48,990 nucleotides of DNA from Prosthecobacter debontii (GTDB lineage: Bacteria; Verrucomicrobiota; Verrucomicrobiia; Verrucomicrobiales; Verrucomicrobiaceae). The position numbers and the translations under genes are program-made. A model generated the notes under the pieces. That model saw only the letters and a program-made list of their open reading frames with translations. It was not told the DNA's origin and did no database searches. The stretch is taken from NCBI GenBank assembly GCA_945869675.1, contig CAMBPS010000015.1, positions 1-48,990 on the forward strand, read 5' to 3'. This document shows, in pieces, positions 1 through 9,230 of this stretch (its first letter is position 1; each line of letters begins with the position of its first letter).

Positions 1-1047
1 GGTCTTTTAAAGCCTGGACTCTTGGATCTGGTGGAAGGCATGGCAACGCTCCAATTCAAAAGTGGTGCTGAGGTGGTGATGGAGGCCCCTGTGAGCTTGG
101 AAGTTCTTTCCAGCATGGAGTGCCGAGTGCGTAAAGGAACCGTCGTTGCGGATGTGCCGGAGCAGGCTAAGGGCTTCACCATTTACACGCCAGAGACAAA
201 AGTGGTGGACTGGGGAACTCGTTTTGGTGTGAGCGCTGGCGACGATGGCAAATGCCTGGTGCAGGTGATCAAAGGTCTCGTCGAAGTGCAACGCAAGGGT
301 GAATCTAAATCCAAGGAACTGCGTGCCGGAGAGCGGGCTGATTACGGAGGTTTTTTGGCGAGTGCCGTGAATCCTGATGCAGACCGCGAAGATGAGCCTG
401 GTCGCTGGCTGCCTGAAACAATCAAAGATCTCGGTGATGGCTGGCAAGCTGTTACGACTGCCTTTGGTGAAGGGCGGGACTCATGGATTCAATCCAATCC
501 TAATGTCAAAGTCACAGGTCAGGAATCTTACTTGCGTGTGAAATATTCGACCTTTGATGGTAAATTGGATCGAAAAGCTTACATGGCTTTTGATATTTCC
601 CGTTTCAAAGGGAAGCAGATCGAGGAGGCTGAGTTCGTGATCAATGTGGAGCCAAGTGATCTCGGTTTTGCGTCACTCGTTCCCGATGCGGTTTTTCGAG
701 TTTACGTGTTGATGCGAGAGGATCAGGACCACTGGCGTGAGGCAGAGCTTAACTGGAGTAATGCTCCTGCTCACGATGATCTGCCCGAACATCGAACTTC
801 TGCCATTATTGGACAGGCTCTCTGTGTTGGTTCATTTACGATTCCGCAGGGCACTACGCGCGGTGCTTTTTCGGTGAAAAGCGCTGCGATTGCTAAAGCT
901 TTGCGCAGCGACACGAACAGCAGTTTGACACTTATCCTTTGTCGCGAAACGAATGAAACGGATCGCAATGGTCTGGCCCATGCTTTTGCCAGCAAAGAGA
1001 ATCAACGGAATTCACCACCGACTTTGCGGATCAAAGTGGCTGATTGA
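1..1047 (+). CDS. FecR-domain protein with DNRLRE/CBM96-like C-terminus (5' truncated by window edge)
   Basis: The frame is open from base 1, so the gene begins left of the window; the first in-window start-like codon (TTG at 22) is internal. The visible N-terminus shows the FecR beta-sandwich pattern of Verrucomicrobiota and Planctomycetota: a sGAEVVMEAP strand, then TPETKVVDWGTRFGV and a VIKGLVEVQ strand. The second half (from about residue 150 of the visible part) has a Y-M-A-FDIS core, an A-E-F-V-I strand and a W-x-E-A-x-x-x-W-x-x-A-P segment. This resembles DNRLRE/CBM96-type carbohydrate-binding domains. In these phyla such proteins are usually membrane-anchored, with the FecR part outside the cytoplasm. 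The start, including any anchor, is missing here. A role in surface or polysaccharide-related signalling is inferred only. Confidence 0.8.
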   Translation, partial: GLLKPGLLDLVEGMATLQFKSGAEVVMEAPVSLEVLSSMECRVRKGTVVADVPEQAKGFTIYTPETKVVDWGTRFGVSAGDDGKCLVQVIKGLVEVQRKGESKSKELRAGERADYGGFLASAVNPDADREDEPGRWLPETIKDLGDGWQAVTTAFGEGRDSWIQSNPNVKVTGQESYLRVKYSTFDGKLDRKAYMAFDISRFKGKQIEEAEFVINVEPSDLGFASLVPDAVFRVYVLMREDQDHWREAELNWSNAPAHDDLPEHRTSAIIGQALCVGSFTIPQGTTRGAFSVKSAAIAKALRSDTNSSLTLILCRETNETDRNGLAHAFASKENQRNSPPTLRIKVAD

Positions 1048-1053
1048 TTGGTT

Positions 1054-2052
1054 TTATTTCTCTTTTTGATTTTCCCACCAGGCTTCGATGGTGGGTAAAT
1101 CAAAGAGCCGGAATTTACGGCCAACGCGCTTTTCAAGAGTTGTTTGGGCCTGCTTGGCCACATCAAGCGATGGATCTTCTTTGATTGCTCTTAAAAGGAT
1201 TTCATTCGTGCTTTTGTCAGTGCTAGCGCGGAGCAGGAAAGCGCTTCTGAGACGAAATTCCCAAGGTTGCTTCGAGTCTTGAAGTAGACCTGTCAGCTGA
1301 GTAGGTGTAATATCTGCTTCTGCGCGAATGGAACCGTCTTTGAAGATGTCCTGCACTGGCAGCGTGAATCCTGGATCAATGCTGAGGCTGTATTCGTAGT
1401 AGTTCTGAACACGTTTGAATTCAGCCTGGCAGGCGTGATTGAGATGCTTCATCGCTGGGTCGAACATGGCATCCACAATCGCCTGTAAGTCATCTCGGCT
1501 GCCAATGGCGATGGCTTTGTCCGCATATTCAGTGAGCCGATTGCGTTCTTTGAGTAAAATGAGTTCGCTGGTGCTGGGAGAGACGGAGGGGAGCATGCTG
1601 GCTACCTCAGCAGCGTCTGAAGTCCCCATTTTTGTTGTTGGTCCGGATGGTAGAAAGGATGACTGTTTGAGAAGCAATGCTAGGCGGTCAGTCATTTCTT
1701 GTAGCTGTGCCTGGGTTTTCTTTTTTTCTTCAGCCTGTGCGTCTAGCTGCTTTTGTAGTGCTGAAATTTGTGATTCTGCGCGATTCAGACTGGCTTCTAG
1801 ATTTGACTTGGGTCCTAGTGCCTGATCGGCAGTTAGTGAGATTGGATTGATTTTTGGCGCGACACTTGAGTTGTAGAACATCACGATCCCAACCAAAATG
1901 AGAAATTGAATCATCACAAAGGCTGGCCAACTGACGCGAGGTTGGCGATGATTGTCCCGTTTGGCCGGGCTAAAATCAGGCGCGATCGTCTGCTTATGAT
2001 AGCTGTTGGCAGCGTTGGATTTTTTTTGCTGACTCTTGGCGATATCAGTCAT
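1054..2052 (-). CDS. Membrane-anchored coiled-coil protein with HEAT-like C-terminus, unknown function
   Basis: A 332-residue protein with a basic cytoplasmic N-terminus (about 1-40) and one transmembrane helix (about 44-62, containing FVMIQFLILVGIVMFY). A Gln/Lys/Glu-rich coiled coil follows (about 85-125), then a helical C-terminal region. The end (about 250-332) has alpha-helical repeat character (FRLRSAFLLRAS, LLRAIKEDPSLDV) resembling HEAT-like repeats, and finishes with an EAWWENQ segment. It is convergent with the FecR-like gene (6-base gap) and divergent from the exosortase gene on the other strand. I do not recognise a family. A periplasmic scaffold is one possibility. The small protein at 16384-17025 has a similar anchor-plus-helical layout and a W-x-x-W ending. 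Confidence 0.75.
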   Translation of the reverse strand: MTDIAKSQQKKSNAANSYHKQTIAPDFSPAKRDNHRQPRVSWPAFVMIQFLILVGIVMFYNSSVAPKINPISLTADQALGPKSNLEASLNRAESQISALQKQLDAQAEEKKKTQAQLQEMTDRLALLLKQSSFLPSGPTTKMGTSDAAEVASMLPSVSPSTSELILLKERNRLTEYADKAIAIGSRDDLQAIVDAMFDPAMKHLNHACQAEFKRVQNYYEYSLSIDPGFTLPVQDIFKDGSIRAEADITPTQLTGLLQDSKQPWEFRLRSAFLLRASTDKSTNEILLRAIKEDPSLDVAKQAQTTLEKRVGRKFRLFDLPTIEAWWENQKEK

Positions 2053-2171
2053 GTTCAGAAAGTGCTAATGGATTCATGGTCGTCTCAAACAACCCCATAC
2101 TGAAACAAAAATCTAGCAGAGGATCTGTTGTTATTGAGTATTCTTGCCGCTAGCATTCTCACCAATCATTC

Positions 2172-3860
2172 ATGCCTGCCCCTTCCATAAGCCCACAGTT
2201 TTCTCCCACAGAACTCTTCCGCCGCCGTTGCCTGTGGGGCGTAGCTGCTGTATTTCTCGTGCTTCTTATTGCAGTGTGGCCCTATCAGCATTGGGATTTT
2301 GTGCAGCGCAGCAGTATCATTGGCGGCATTATTCGAAAGGCAAATCAGGATGCGGAGTGGTGGTTCTGTTTGTTTACTCCTTTCATTGTGGCTTGGCTTG
2401 TTTGGAGAATGCGGGTCCGGTTATCGCTGTTACCGATGCGCGCTCATTGGCTTGGGATTCCCGTGTTGACGCTGGGAATGGTTTTTTATTGGTTCGGATT
2501 CAAAGTGGATACCGCCTATCCGGGCTATCTATCGGTTCAGCTTATCACTCTTGGATTGATCTTGGCGATCGGTGGGTGGGCTTGGTTTCGGCAGCTCTTT
2601 TTTCCTTGGGCTTTTTTAGTATTTACTTGGCCGATGTTACCCTTGGAAAATTTAATGGCCGTGCCTTTGCGTCATCTTACTGCGCAGGCCTCTAGCGTGA
2701 TGTTGAATCTGATTGGTGTCGATGTGGTGAGGGAAGGCACTGGGTTGCACTCGGCAGCAGATACGGCTCGTGGATTAGCCCGCGGGCAGCTATTTCAGTT
2801 GGATGTTGAAGAGCCATGCAGTGGCATTCGTTCTCTTTTTTCATTGATGATGATCAGTGCGCTTTATGGATGGCTCTCTTTAAAGAGTTGGTTGCCGCGT
2901 GGCATTCTTTTTGCCAGCGCTATTCCTCTGGCCATGGCGGGAAATATGGTGCGCATGGTTCTCCTTGCGCTGGGTAGCCTTTGGTTCGGAACAGAATTTG
3001 CGGTGGGCCGGAACATTGATGGGCAGCAAGAAATGAGCTTTTATCATAGCATGGCAGGCTTTGCAGTCTTTGGGGTTGCGTTGTCAGGTATGTTCGCGCT
3101 ATGCACGCAGCTGGAGAGACGACTGGATCGTAGTATTAAATCAGCGGTCATCGACTCGAAGGTTGATTTTAGCCAGCCTGCGATGCCATGGTTACCCTTT
3201 GCTGCAATGCTGCTTATTTTGGGGGGCGGACTCGTGATCTGCATGATGTCAGATTCCAGTTATCAAGTAGCCCCTGCTGGAATACGAGCCGAGATGCCTA
3301 GTCTGCTGGGTGATTATGCTAGCAGTGATCAACCCATGACCTCTCGTGAGCAATCCATTCTCGCGGAAGATGTGAAGATTGAGCGTCGGCTCTTTACGAA
3401 ACCTGATCGAGTGATCCTAGCCTCAGTGGTTCTGAGTGGTGGAGAAAAAAGATCGCTACACCCACCTGATGTGTGTTTGCCTGCTCAAGGGTGGAAAATT
3501 GCTAGCTCCACCCCTATCTCTATTGATGTTGGAACGGGGAAAGAAATCACCGTAACACTCATGAACATGTATCGTGAGGTGGAGAATGAATCGGGTCAGA
3601 AGATGCGCGTTAAGGCGCTAAGTTTGTTTTGGTATCAAGGCTCAGACGACGCGACAAGTGCTAGTTATCAAGGACATGTCATCAGGACTTACACGGATGC
3701 GTTTATTAAAAACATCAATCACCGTTGGGCGCTGCTGATGTTTTTTGTTCCGATCAAGCAATCGGTAGGCGGGCTCGATGATGCCTATGCTGAGATAGCA
3801 GCCCTTGAGGATACAAAAGCTTTTATCAAGGAGCTCATTCCAGGCATGCTGGTGAAGTGA
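2172..3860 (+). CDS. Exosortase with fused EpsI-type domain
   Basis: A 562-residue polytopic membrane protein. Exosortases are transpeptidase-like membrane enzymes that process proteins carrying PEP-CTERM-type sorting tails, usually alongside exopolysaccharide production. All three signature residues are visible: Cys216 in EEPCSGIRS, Arg261 in GNMVRM and His292 in YHSMAGF, within about eight hydrophobic helices (residues 20-310). After a further membrane segment (about 342-360), residues 370-562 match the EpsI domain, including H430-x-P-x-x-C435-L-P-x-x-G-W. The fusion of the two is common in Verrucomicrobiota. The ATG at 2172 gives the expected short cytoplasmic N-terminus; no clear ribosome binding site precedes it. 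No PEP-CTERM substrate is encoded in this window, so its substrates are elsewhere. It ends one base from the convergent aminotransferase gene. Confidence 0.92.
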   Translation: MPAPSISPQFSPTELFRRRCLWGVAAVFLVLLIAVWPYQHWDFVQRSSIIGGIIRKANQDAEWWFCLFTPFIVAWLVWRMRVRLSLLPMRAHWLGIPVLTLGMVFYWFGFKVDTAYPGYLSVQLITLGLILAIGGWAWFRQLFFPWAFLVFTWPMLPLENLMAVPLRHLTAQASSVMLNLIGVDVVREGTGLHSAADTARGLARGQLFQLDVEEPCSGIRSLFSLMMISALYGWLSLKSWLPRGILFASAIPLAMAGNMVRMVLLALGSLWFGTEFAVGRNIDGQQEMSFYHSMAGFAVFGVALSGMFALCTQLERRLDRSIKSAVIDSKVDFSQPAMPWLPFAAMLLILGGGLVICMMSDSSYQVAPAGIRAEMPSLLGDYASSDQPMTSREQSILAEDVKIERRLFTKPDRVILASVVLSGGEKRSLHPPDVCLPAQGWKIASSTPISIDVGTGKEITVTLMNMYREVENESGQKMRVKALSLFWYQGSDDATSASYQGHVIRTYTDAFIKNINHRWALLMFFVPIKQSVGGLDDAYAEIAALEDTKAFIKELIPGMLVK

Positions 3861-3861
3861 A

Positions 3862-5244
3862 TCATGCCGATGTCATCTCGGCAACGGCTTCATCAAAAGC
3901 TTGGGACATCACCAGCAGTCCTTCTTCTAGGGCTTCACGAGGCATGGTGAGTGGAGGACAAATTTTGACAGTCTGACCCCAAGCGCCTACTGGAGCAAAG
4001 AGCAGTAGCCCCTTCTGATAGCAGAGTTCGATGACCCGATGTGCCAAATCGTGATCGGGGACCTTGGTGCCACATTTTACGGTTTGGATCCCCGCTACAA
4101 AACCTGTACAGGTGACATTGCCGATCACATCGGGGTGCTTGGTCTGAATGCTTTTGCAGCCCTCATGCAAAATGTGTCCGAGTCTTGCAGCATTGCCAGT
4201 CAGATCTTCCCGCAGAAGTTTGCGGATGTTGGCAATGGCCGCTGCACAGCAGACAGGGTTTCCGGAATGGGTGCTTGTCATGGATCCTGGTGGAAACATG
4301 TTCATGATCTCAGCACCGCCAATCACGGCACTGAGTGGAAGGGAAGAGGAGATGCCTTTTCCACAACAGATGAGATCTGGCACGACATCATAATGTTCGA
4401 AAGCCCAAAACTTACCGGTTCGGCCAAAGCCTGATTGCACTTCATCAAAGGTCAGTACGACCTGATGTTCTGTGCACCACGCCCGAAGCTTCTGGATGTA
4501 TTCTACAGGCGCAAAGTCAGGGCCCACTCCTTGGTAGCTTTCCATGATCACTCCAGCTATTTGGCTGGGCTTAAGTCCGCTTGTTTCGATGCCTTTGAGG
4601 AAACCCTCAAAGCTGCTGTCTTCCTCCCAATACTGATCGGGGAAAGGAACATTGATGATGGCTGGGTCGAGATTAACGATCCAAGCTTTTTGACCTGCCA
4701 TGCCACCAGCCTGCTGGCTAGCCATGGTGCGCCCATGATAGCCGCGCTCGAAGCCAATGATGCCAATTTTATCGCGCCCACCAACTTTGATTCCATGGGC
4801 ACGGGAGAGCTTAATGGCGCATTCCGTGGCTTCACTGCCGCTACTGAGAAGAAACACTTTCTGCAATGCCGCAGGGGATAAACTGGCGATGAGCTCAGCC
4901 AATTCAGGGCGCTCTTCACTGGGGAAAACGTAATTATGAATTAGGCCGCTGTTGACCTGGTCAATGATGGCCTGACGCACTTCAGGGACGCCGTGGCCGC
5001 AGTTTGTGACCAGCACACCGCTACTCCAGTCCAGCCAGCGATTACCATACTTATCAAAAATGGAAATGTCTTCTGCCCGATCCCAAACAATGGGTGGCAT
5101 GCCGCGCATGGAGAGGGGTTCAAATTTGCGGCTGCGTTCAATGTGCTGCAATGAGTCTGGATGGGGCACTGGTGTGCAGATCGTGCGGTATTGGGTCGAG
5201 ACGTGCGGGACGTTTTGCGGTATAGTGTCGAATTCTTTGCCCAT
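3862..5244 (-). CDS. Class III (PLP-dependent) aminotransferase, GABA/ornithine aminotransferase-like
   Basis: A 460-residue cytoplasmic enzyme of fold type I. Features visible are the SSGSEATE phosphate-binding segment (about 134-141), the FERGYHGRT motif (about 165-172), Asp267 in TFDEVQSGFGRTG (cofactor pyridine ring) and the Schiff-base Lys296 in ICCGKGISSS. Family members move an amino group from an omega-amino donor such as 4-aminobutyrate or ornithine to 2-oxoglutarate. The substrate cannot be fixed from sequence. Length fits the family (420-460). The N-terminus has about 40 extra residues before the FEPLSMRGMPP region, which is usual for GabT-like enzymes. It is divergent from the DJ-1-like gene, with 165 bases between the starts. 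No other GABA-pathway gene is nearby. Confidence 0.9.
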   Translation of the reverse strand: MGKEFDTIPQNVPHVSTQYRTICTPVPHPDSLQHIERSRKFEPLSMRGMPPIVWDRAEDISIFDKYGNRWLDWSSGVLVTNCGHGVPEVRQAIIDQVNSGLIHNYVFPSEERPELAELIASLSPAALQKVFLLSSGSEATECAIKLSRAHGIKVGGRDKIGIIGFERGYHGRTMASQQAGGMAGQKAWIVNLDPAIINVPFPDQYWEEDSSFEGFLKGIETSGLKPSQIAGVIMESYQGVGPDFAPVEYIQKLRAWCTEHQVVLTFDEVQSGFGRTGKFWAFEHYDVVPDLICCGKGISSSLPLSAVIGGAEIMNMFPPGSMTSTHSGNPVCCAAAIANIRKLLREDLTGNAARLGHILHEGCKSIQTKHPDVIGNVTCTGFVAGIQTVKCGTKVPDHDLAHRVIELCYQKGLLLFAPVGAWGQTVKICPPLTMPREALEEGLLVMSQAFDEAVAEMTSA

Positions 5245-5409
5245 GGGGAGTGTGCGTCGATAAACGCATTTCTATTATCAGCTTTTCGGCGCTGCTTCGC
5301 TACTCGCAAACTGGCGGCTCTGGATATTTTTGTGACTCATTACGGCTATGGCTGTCTTTCTACCAACGACAGTCTTTTGATTCATCTGCATTTCGTGCTA
5401 TGAACATCC

Positions 5410-5952
5410 ATGAGTAAACGTGTCCTTTGCCTGATTGCTGATGGCTTTGAAGAAATTGAAACCATCACTCCCGTGGACCTTCTCCGCCGCGGTGGTGTCG
5501 AGGTCATCATCACTTCATTAGGAGAGGGGATTCATGTGACTGGCCGCAGTGGTATCACCTTACATGCTGATGCCATGTTTGCGGGTATCGATGTCAGCTC
5601 GTTTGATCTCTTGTTTCTTCCCGGTGGACCGCAGGTCGTGGCTCTGCGTGCGGATGTGCGAGTCTCAAGCACTGTCCGCATCTTTGCGACTGCTGGGAAA
5701 GTGATTGCTGCGATTTGTGCGGCACCCTTAATCTTGCATGATGCGGGCTTGCTGAATGGCAAAGCCTATACAGCGCATGACTCTAGCTACTCGGAATTAT
5801 TGCAAGCACAGCCAGATAAGCGTGTTGTGCTTGATGGAAATCTGATCACTTCTCGCGGTGCTGGCACTGCTTTGGAATTTGGGCTTACCCTGTTAGAGCG
5901 ATTATCAGGAGTAGACGAATCGGCTAGAGTTGCTAAGACCATTATGGCGTGA
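5410..5952 (+). CDS. DJ-1/PfpI family protein (YajL/ThiJ-like)
   Basis: A 180-residue single-domain protein, the usual length for DJ-1/YajL. It has the GFEEIE segment with the conserved Glu15, the LFLPGGP turn (about 69-74) and the nucleophile-elbow Cys103 in AAICAAP. The C-terminal SRGAGTALEFGL stretch is typical of the YajL branch. Members act in the cytoplasm as redox-sensitive stress or repair proteins, with glyoxalase or deglycase activity claimed for some. The exact reaction is uncertain. The ATG at 5410 lies 165 bases from the divergent aminotransferase start. The next gene on the same strand starts 50 bases downstream, so the two could be cotranscribed. Confidence 0.92.
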   Translation: MSKRVLCLIADGFEEIETITPVDLLRRGGVEVIITSLGEGIHVTGRSGITLHADAMFAGIDVSSFDLLFLPGGPQVVALRADVRVSSTVRIFATAGKVIAAICAAPLILHDAGLLNGKAYTAHDSSYSELLQAQPDKRVVLDGNLITSRGAGTALEFGLTLLERLSGVDESARVAKTIMA

Positions 5953-6002
5953 CTAAGATGTACCAAAATATATTAGATGATGCTGACTGACCTTCTTTGA
6001 CC

Positions 6003-6644
6003 ATGGCTTTGACGATTCTTCGCTCTCTTTTTCATTCGCCTGTGGTGGATATCATTCATCACCTTAAGCTTTCTCATGGGATGACAGTGCGTGAGTTAGC
6101 AGAGCGCATGAAGATGAGCTACATGGGGGTGAAGCAGCACTGCGTTGAGATGGAAAAGAATGGTTACCTAGATAGTTTCCGACGCGCGGTTCCGCATGGG
6201 AGGCCTGAAAAACTGTATCGACTGACAGTGAAAATGAATTCTTTGTTTCCGGCGGTCGGTTGTGAGATGATTTTGGAATTGCTGGTTCAGGCGGAACGTA
6301 ATTTTGGACCGACGGCACCGGAAAAACTTCTACACTCATGGTTCCAAAGTAAGGCAGACATCTGGGCTGTGAAGTTGCAAAAAGAGATCTCAATTGAGAA
6401 TAGAGCGATCATGCTTGCCCGACTACGCACGGTGGATGGCCACATGTGCATGGTCGAATCATCGCAGACTGGTGCACTGAGACTGGTGGATTATCATCTG
6501 CCTCTAGCCCCTCTCATGGATAAGTATCCAGGATTGGCAGAGATCGAGTGTGACGTTTTAAAGCGCCTTTTGGGCCAGCCTGTAGAGAGACTTGTTCAGG
6601 AGTTTTCAGGGCTGAAACAAGTCATCTTTATCATCAAAAAATAG
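6003..6644 (+). CDS. Winged-helix transcriptional regulator (ArsR/SufR-like N-terminus)
   Basis: About 213 residues. The N-terminal 75 residues form a winged helix: a repeat-like PVVDIIHHLKLSHG helix, then TVRELAERMKMSYMGVKQH (helix-turn-helix) and a wing with GRPEKLYRLT. This is the pattern of DeoR/ArsR-like regulators such as SufR, in which a C-terminal domain senses a ligand or Fe-S cluster. Here the C-terminal part (about 80-213) lacks the clustered cysteines of SufR, so its signal is unknown. I chose ATG 6003 over the in-frame TTG at 5997 because it gives a normal start two codons later. It lies 50 bases after the DJ-1-like gene and 103 before the SDR gene; either could be a target. Confidence 0.8.
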   Translation: MALTILRSLFHSPVVDIIHHLKLSHGMTVRELAERMKMSYMGVKQHCVEMEKNGYLDSFRRAVPHGRPEKLYRLTVKMNSLFPAVGCEMILELLVQAERNFGPTAPEKLLHSWFQSKADIWAVKLQKEISIENRAIMLARLRTVDGHMCMVESSQTGALRLVDYHLPLAPLMDKYPGLAEIECDVLKRLLGQPVERLVQEFSGLKQVIFIIKK

Positions 6645-6747
6645 GATCGAACTGGAAACTGGCATGGCTATTTGTGTGAATGAATAGCTGCGGAAGGTCC
6701 TAAAATCTTATCTTTGCATCAACTGGCTTCGTGCTATTTGAGAGGCT

Positions 6748-7518
6748 ATGGCATCTCCTCTTTTTGATCTCTCCGGCAAATGTGCGCTTGTAACCGGCGG
6801 TAGTAAAGGGCTTGGCAAGGCCATGGCTCGGGGGTTTGCTGAAGCTGGAGCAGATGTCTTCATCTCCAGTCGAAACGCGGAGGAACTCCAGGCCGCTGCT
6901 GCTGAAATCGGTGCGGGACTTTCCGTGCGTGTGGAGTGGATGGTCGCCGACATGGCGGATCGTGCGCAAGTGCGTGCTCTGGCGGTCGAGGCAGAGAGCC
7001 GACTTGGGAAGATCGATATTTTGGTCAATAATGCGGGCATCAACAATCCCCAGGCCATTGATGAAATTACCGATGACGTTTGGGATCGCAACGTGGAGGT
7101 GGATCTGACCAGCGTCATGTCACTTACCCGCGCTCTGGTGCCTGGAATGAAGGCGCGAAAATGGGGGCGCGTGATCCATATCTCCAGTGTTTTAGGCGTG
7201 GGTGGCCGCCTGAAACGAAACGTTTATTGTGCCTGCAAGGCAGCACTGATCGGCCTTGCGCGTGCCAGTGCTCTTGATCTAGGGCCCTACGGCATCACGG
7301 TGAATTGCCTCTGCCCAGGACCCTTTTTGACCGACATGCCCGGGAAACTACTGAATGACGAAGAGAAGCAATACTTTGCCGATCGCACCGCTTTGAAGCG
7401 CTGGGCTGCGCCTCGTGAGCTAGCCGGCCCTGCACTCTTACTGGCGAGTGAAGCCGGAGCCTATATCACAGGGCAGGGAATCGTCGTGGACGGCGGTGCT
7501 GCAGTGAATGTTCTCTGA
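6748..7518 (+). CDS. Short-chain dehydrogenase/reductase (SDR, classical type)
   Basis: A 256-residue cytoplasmic oxidoreductase with all classical SDR marks: the cofactor motif TGGSKGLG (16-23), NNAG (94-97), catalytic Ser146/147 in HISSVLG and the Y160-x-x-x-K164 pair in YCACK. The C-terminal SEAGAYITGQGIVVDGG segment is the usual end of the fold. SSRNAEEL after the second strand suggests NADP(H) preference (Arg42 after the strand), which is inference. Overall similarity is to gluconate 5-dehydrogenase and 3-oxoacyl-ACP reductase-like enzymes, so the substrate is unknown. A GAGAGG stretch just before the ATG is one of the clearer ribosome binding sites in the window. Confidence 0.92.
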   Translation: MASPLFDLSGKCALVTGGSKGLGKAMARGFAEAGADVFISSRNAEELQAAAAEIGAGLSVRVEWMVADMADRAQVRALAVEAESRLGKIDILVNNAGINNPQAIDEITDDVWDRNVEVDLTSVMSLTRALVPGMKARKWGRVIHISSVLGVGGRLKRNVYCACKAALIGLARASALDLGPYGITVNCLCPGPFLTDMPGKLLNDEEKQYFADRTALKRWAAPRELAGPALLLASEAGAYITGQGIVVDGGAAVNVL

Positions 7519-7657
7519 CCCGAGCGTGGTTGCCTCAGAGGTGTTTCAATGAATCTTGATCTTTATAGTCGAACCTTCTTTGAAGGCACTTTCACGCCAG
7601 GTTCAGGTGCAAGCAGTCTTTGTCCATGAAGAAACGTATCCTATCTAATTTGACCTT

Positions 7658-9163
7658 TTAGGCCGATTCGGCAGCTTTCTTTTCAAAGTTTTCGCGGGCG
7701 ACCTTGCGGGCGACGGAGACGATGTGATTGCAGGCTTCCATGCAGAGCAGGGGAATGGTGTTTTCTTGGCCTGAGATCTGACCTGCCTCATGTCCGAGTT
7801 TGGATGCGGCGGGGCCACTGAGGGTTTGACCCGCATCCAACGGGTAAACGATGCGGCGAAGGCAGTGGGTGGCACTGGCGCAGCATTTGCCAATGATCTC
7901 GCTGGCTTGTGGGTCGGTGATGCCGTTGGCAAAACGATACATGCCTGTTTGCCGCCCAAGAAGGTCACGCAGAGGGACTGGCTGAAGGCTGCCTTTTTCC
8001 TGGGCCATCGCCATGCCGACGGCGGCAGGATAAAAGAATTCCAGGGCTAATTGAAGCTCGGTCAGGTCTGCTAGATCTAGCTGCCAGCCGCTCTTGAGCG
8101 TTGGGGCTGTTTTGATGGCGCGGAACTCTCCGGCAACATCATTTCGAGCGATCTCGCGGGCTGATTCAGGCTGGCTGTGTTTTTGTAGGGCTTCTTCGGG
8201 GGTGTTTTGGTCGTCGAAATGACGCAGGCTGAAGCCTGATGTGGCAGAACCTAAAATGCGCACCTGACCGATGACGTTTTTTCCAACATCTAGCCAAGCG
8301 GCAAGTGCTTGTTTGAGTTCATCTTGAACGGGGATGTCAGCGGTCTGCTGAATCGACCATTTTTGATCAAAATCATTCACCTGATCTAAAATAACGTCGG
8401 CCATCAATCGCTCGGTGCCAATGGCGCTGCTGTAGTAGAGGTGGCGACCCTGCAGTTCGATCGGGTTACTGCGGAAGACCTCCATCTGGCTCAGGGCTTT
8501 GCCCACTTCTTTTTCCATGCCCAGAAGAACGGGAATGTCCTGAAAGCTATGCAGACCATCAGCGATGAAAAAGGGGACCACGACGACGTTTGGAGCTGTG
8601 GTCAGGGTGTGCCAGTCGGCCACAAAGGGTGCCTCCTCCATGTAGGTGTCGATCACTTCAGCAAAGCCGTAGCCGCCTTCGCGAATCAGCTTCACCTGGT
8701 CCTGGATCGCTTTGGTGGAGTTATCGTTCAGGTTTGTGCCGTGACCGACGATGATCAGGCTGGTCTCAGAACGAGGAACGCCGCTGGCCACTTCATCAGC
8801 TCTCTGCAAGAGCAGACGGGTCATGTTCGGGTGAATGCCGACGGGATCACAGTAGTGGATCGTTTTGCCATCACGCTCCGTCGTAGGACCTGAGAGGCGT
8901 AATTCTCGTGGTAGCACCTGTTGGCAAAAGTAGCCTTCACTGATAAAATTGGGGACAATGTAGATGATGTCACTGTCGACGCTTTCATAGACTTCCCGCA
9001 TGGTGGGCTCTTCTTTCCAGAAACAACAGGCGACCTCACGAAAAAGGCCGCGCTGGCGAATGGCATCAGCATGGAGATGCGTGGGGGCGCTGGAGTCAGG
9101 GTTCACGGTGGATCCGTGACCAATGATGATGAGGGCGGCGTGGGTATGGGAAAGCGTGTTCAA
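7658..9163 (-). CDS. CbiX/sirohydrochlorin chelatase-like protein with DR2241-type Fe-S C-terminus
   Basis: A 501-residue protein with two CbiX-like halves, each starting with a GHG signature (IIIGHGSTV near 13-20 and IIVGHGTNL near 137-145), the usual metal-binding His of class II chelatases. VPFFIADGLHSFQDIP carries a further conserved His. The C-terminal third (about 340-501) has KCCASATHCLRRIVYPLD, a cysteine cluster resembling the 4Fe-4S domain of Deinococcus DR2241-like proteins. CbiX enzymes insert Co or Fe into sirohydrochlorin or related tetrapyrroles; whether this protein is catalytic is unproven. The start is a TTG, and no ATG lies upstream in frame before a stop. It follows the small Hsp70-linked gene by 67 bases, but its function looks unrelated. 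Confidence 0.85.
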   Translation of the reverse strand: MNTLSHTHAALIIIGHGSTVNPDSSAPTHLHADAIRQRGLFREVACCFWKEEPTMREVYESVDSDIIYIVPNFISEGYFCQQVLPRELRLSGPTTERDGKTIHYCDPVGIHPNMTRLLLQRADEVASGVPRSETSLIIVGHGTNLNDNSTKAIQDQVKLIREGGYGFAEVIDTYMEEAPFVADWHTLTTAPNVVVVPFFIADGLHSFQDIPVLLGMEKEVGKALSQMEVFRSNPIELQGRHLYYSSAIGTERLMADVILDQVNDFDQKWSIQQTADIPVQDELKQALAAWLDVGKNVIGQVRILGSATSGFSLRHFDDQNTPEEALQKHSQPESAREIARNDVAGEFRAIKTAPTLKSGWQLDLADLTELQLALEFFYPAAVGMAMAQEKGSLQPVPLRDLLGRQTGMYRFANGITDPQASEIIGKCCASATHCLRRIVYPLDAGQTLSGPAASKLGHEAGQISGQENTIPLLCMEACNHIVSVARKVARENFEKKAAESA

Positions 9164-9230
9164 GAGACGAGTGTTACGTCTCAGCTTTGCCGCTGATGCT
9201 CATGAAATTCCAGTTGAGATCTGATCTTAT

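Noticed and set aside
5245..5409. CTGTC/GACAG hairpin in the divergent aminotransferase/DJ-1 region
   Set aside because: A short stem of uncertain function; region is more likely to hold two promoters, none of which stands out.
7574..7586. CCTTC/GAAGG hairpin between the SDR and CbiX genes
   Set aside because: Only a 5-bp stem with no T-run; a terminator cannot be supported.
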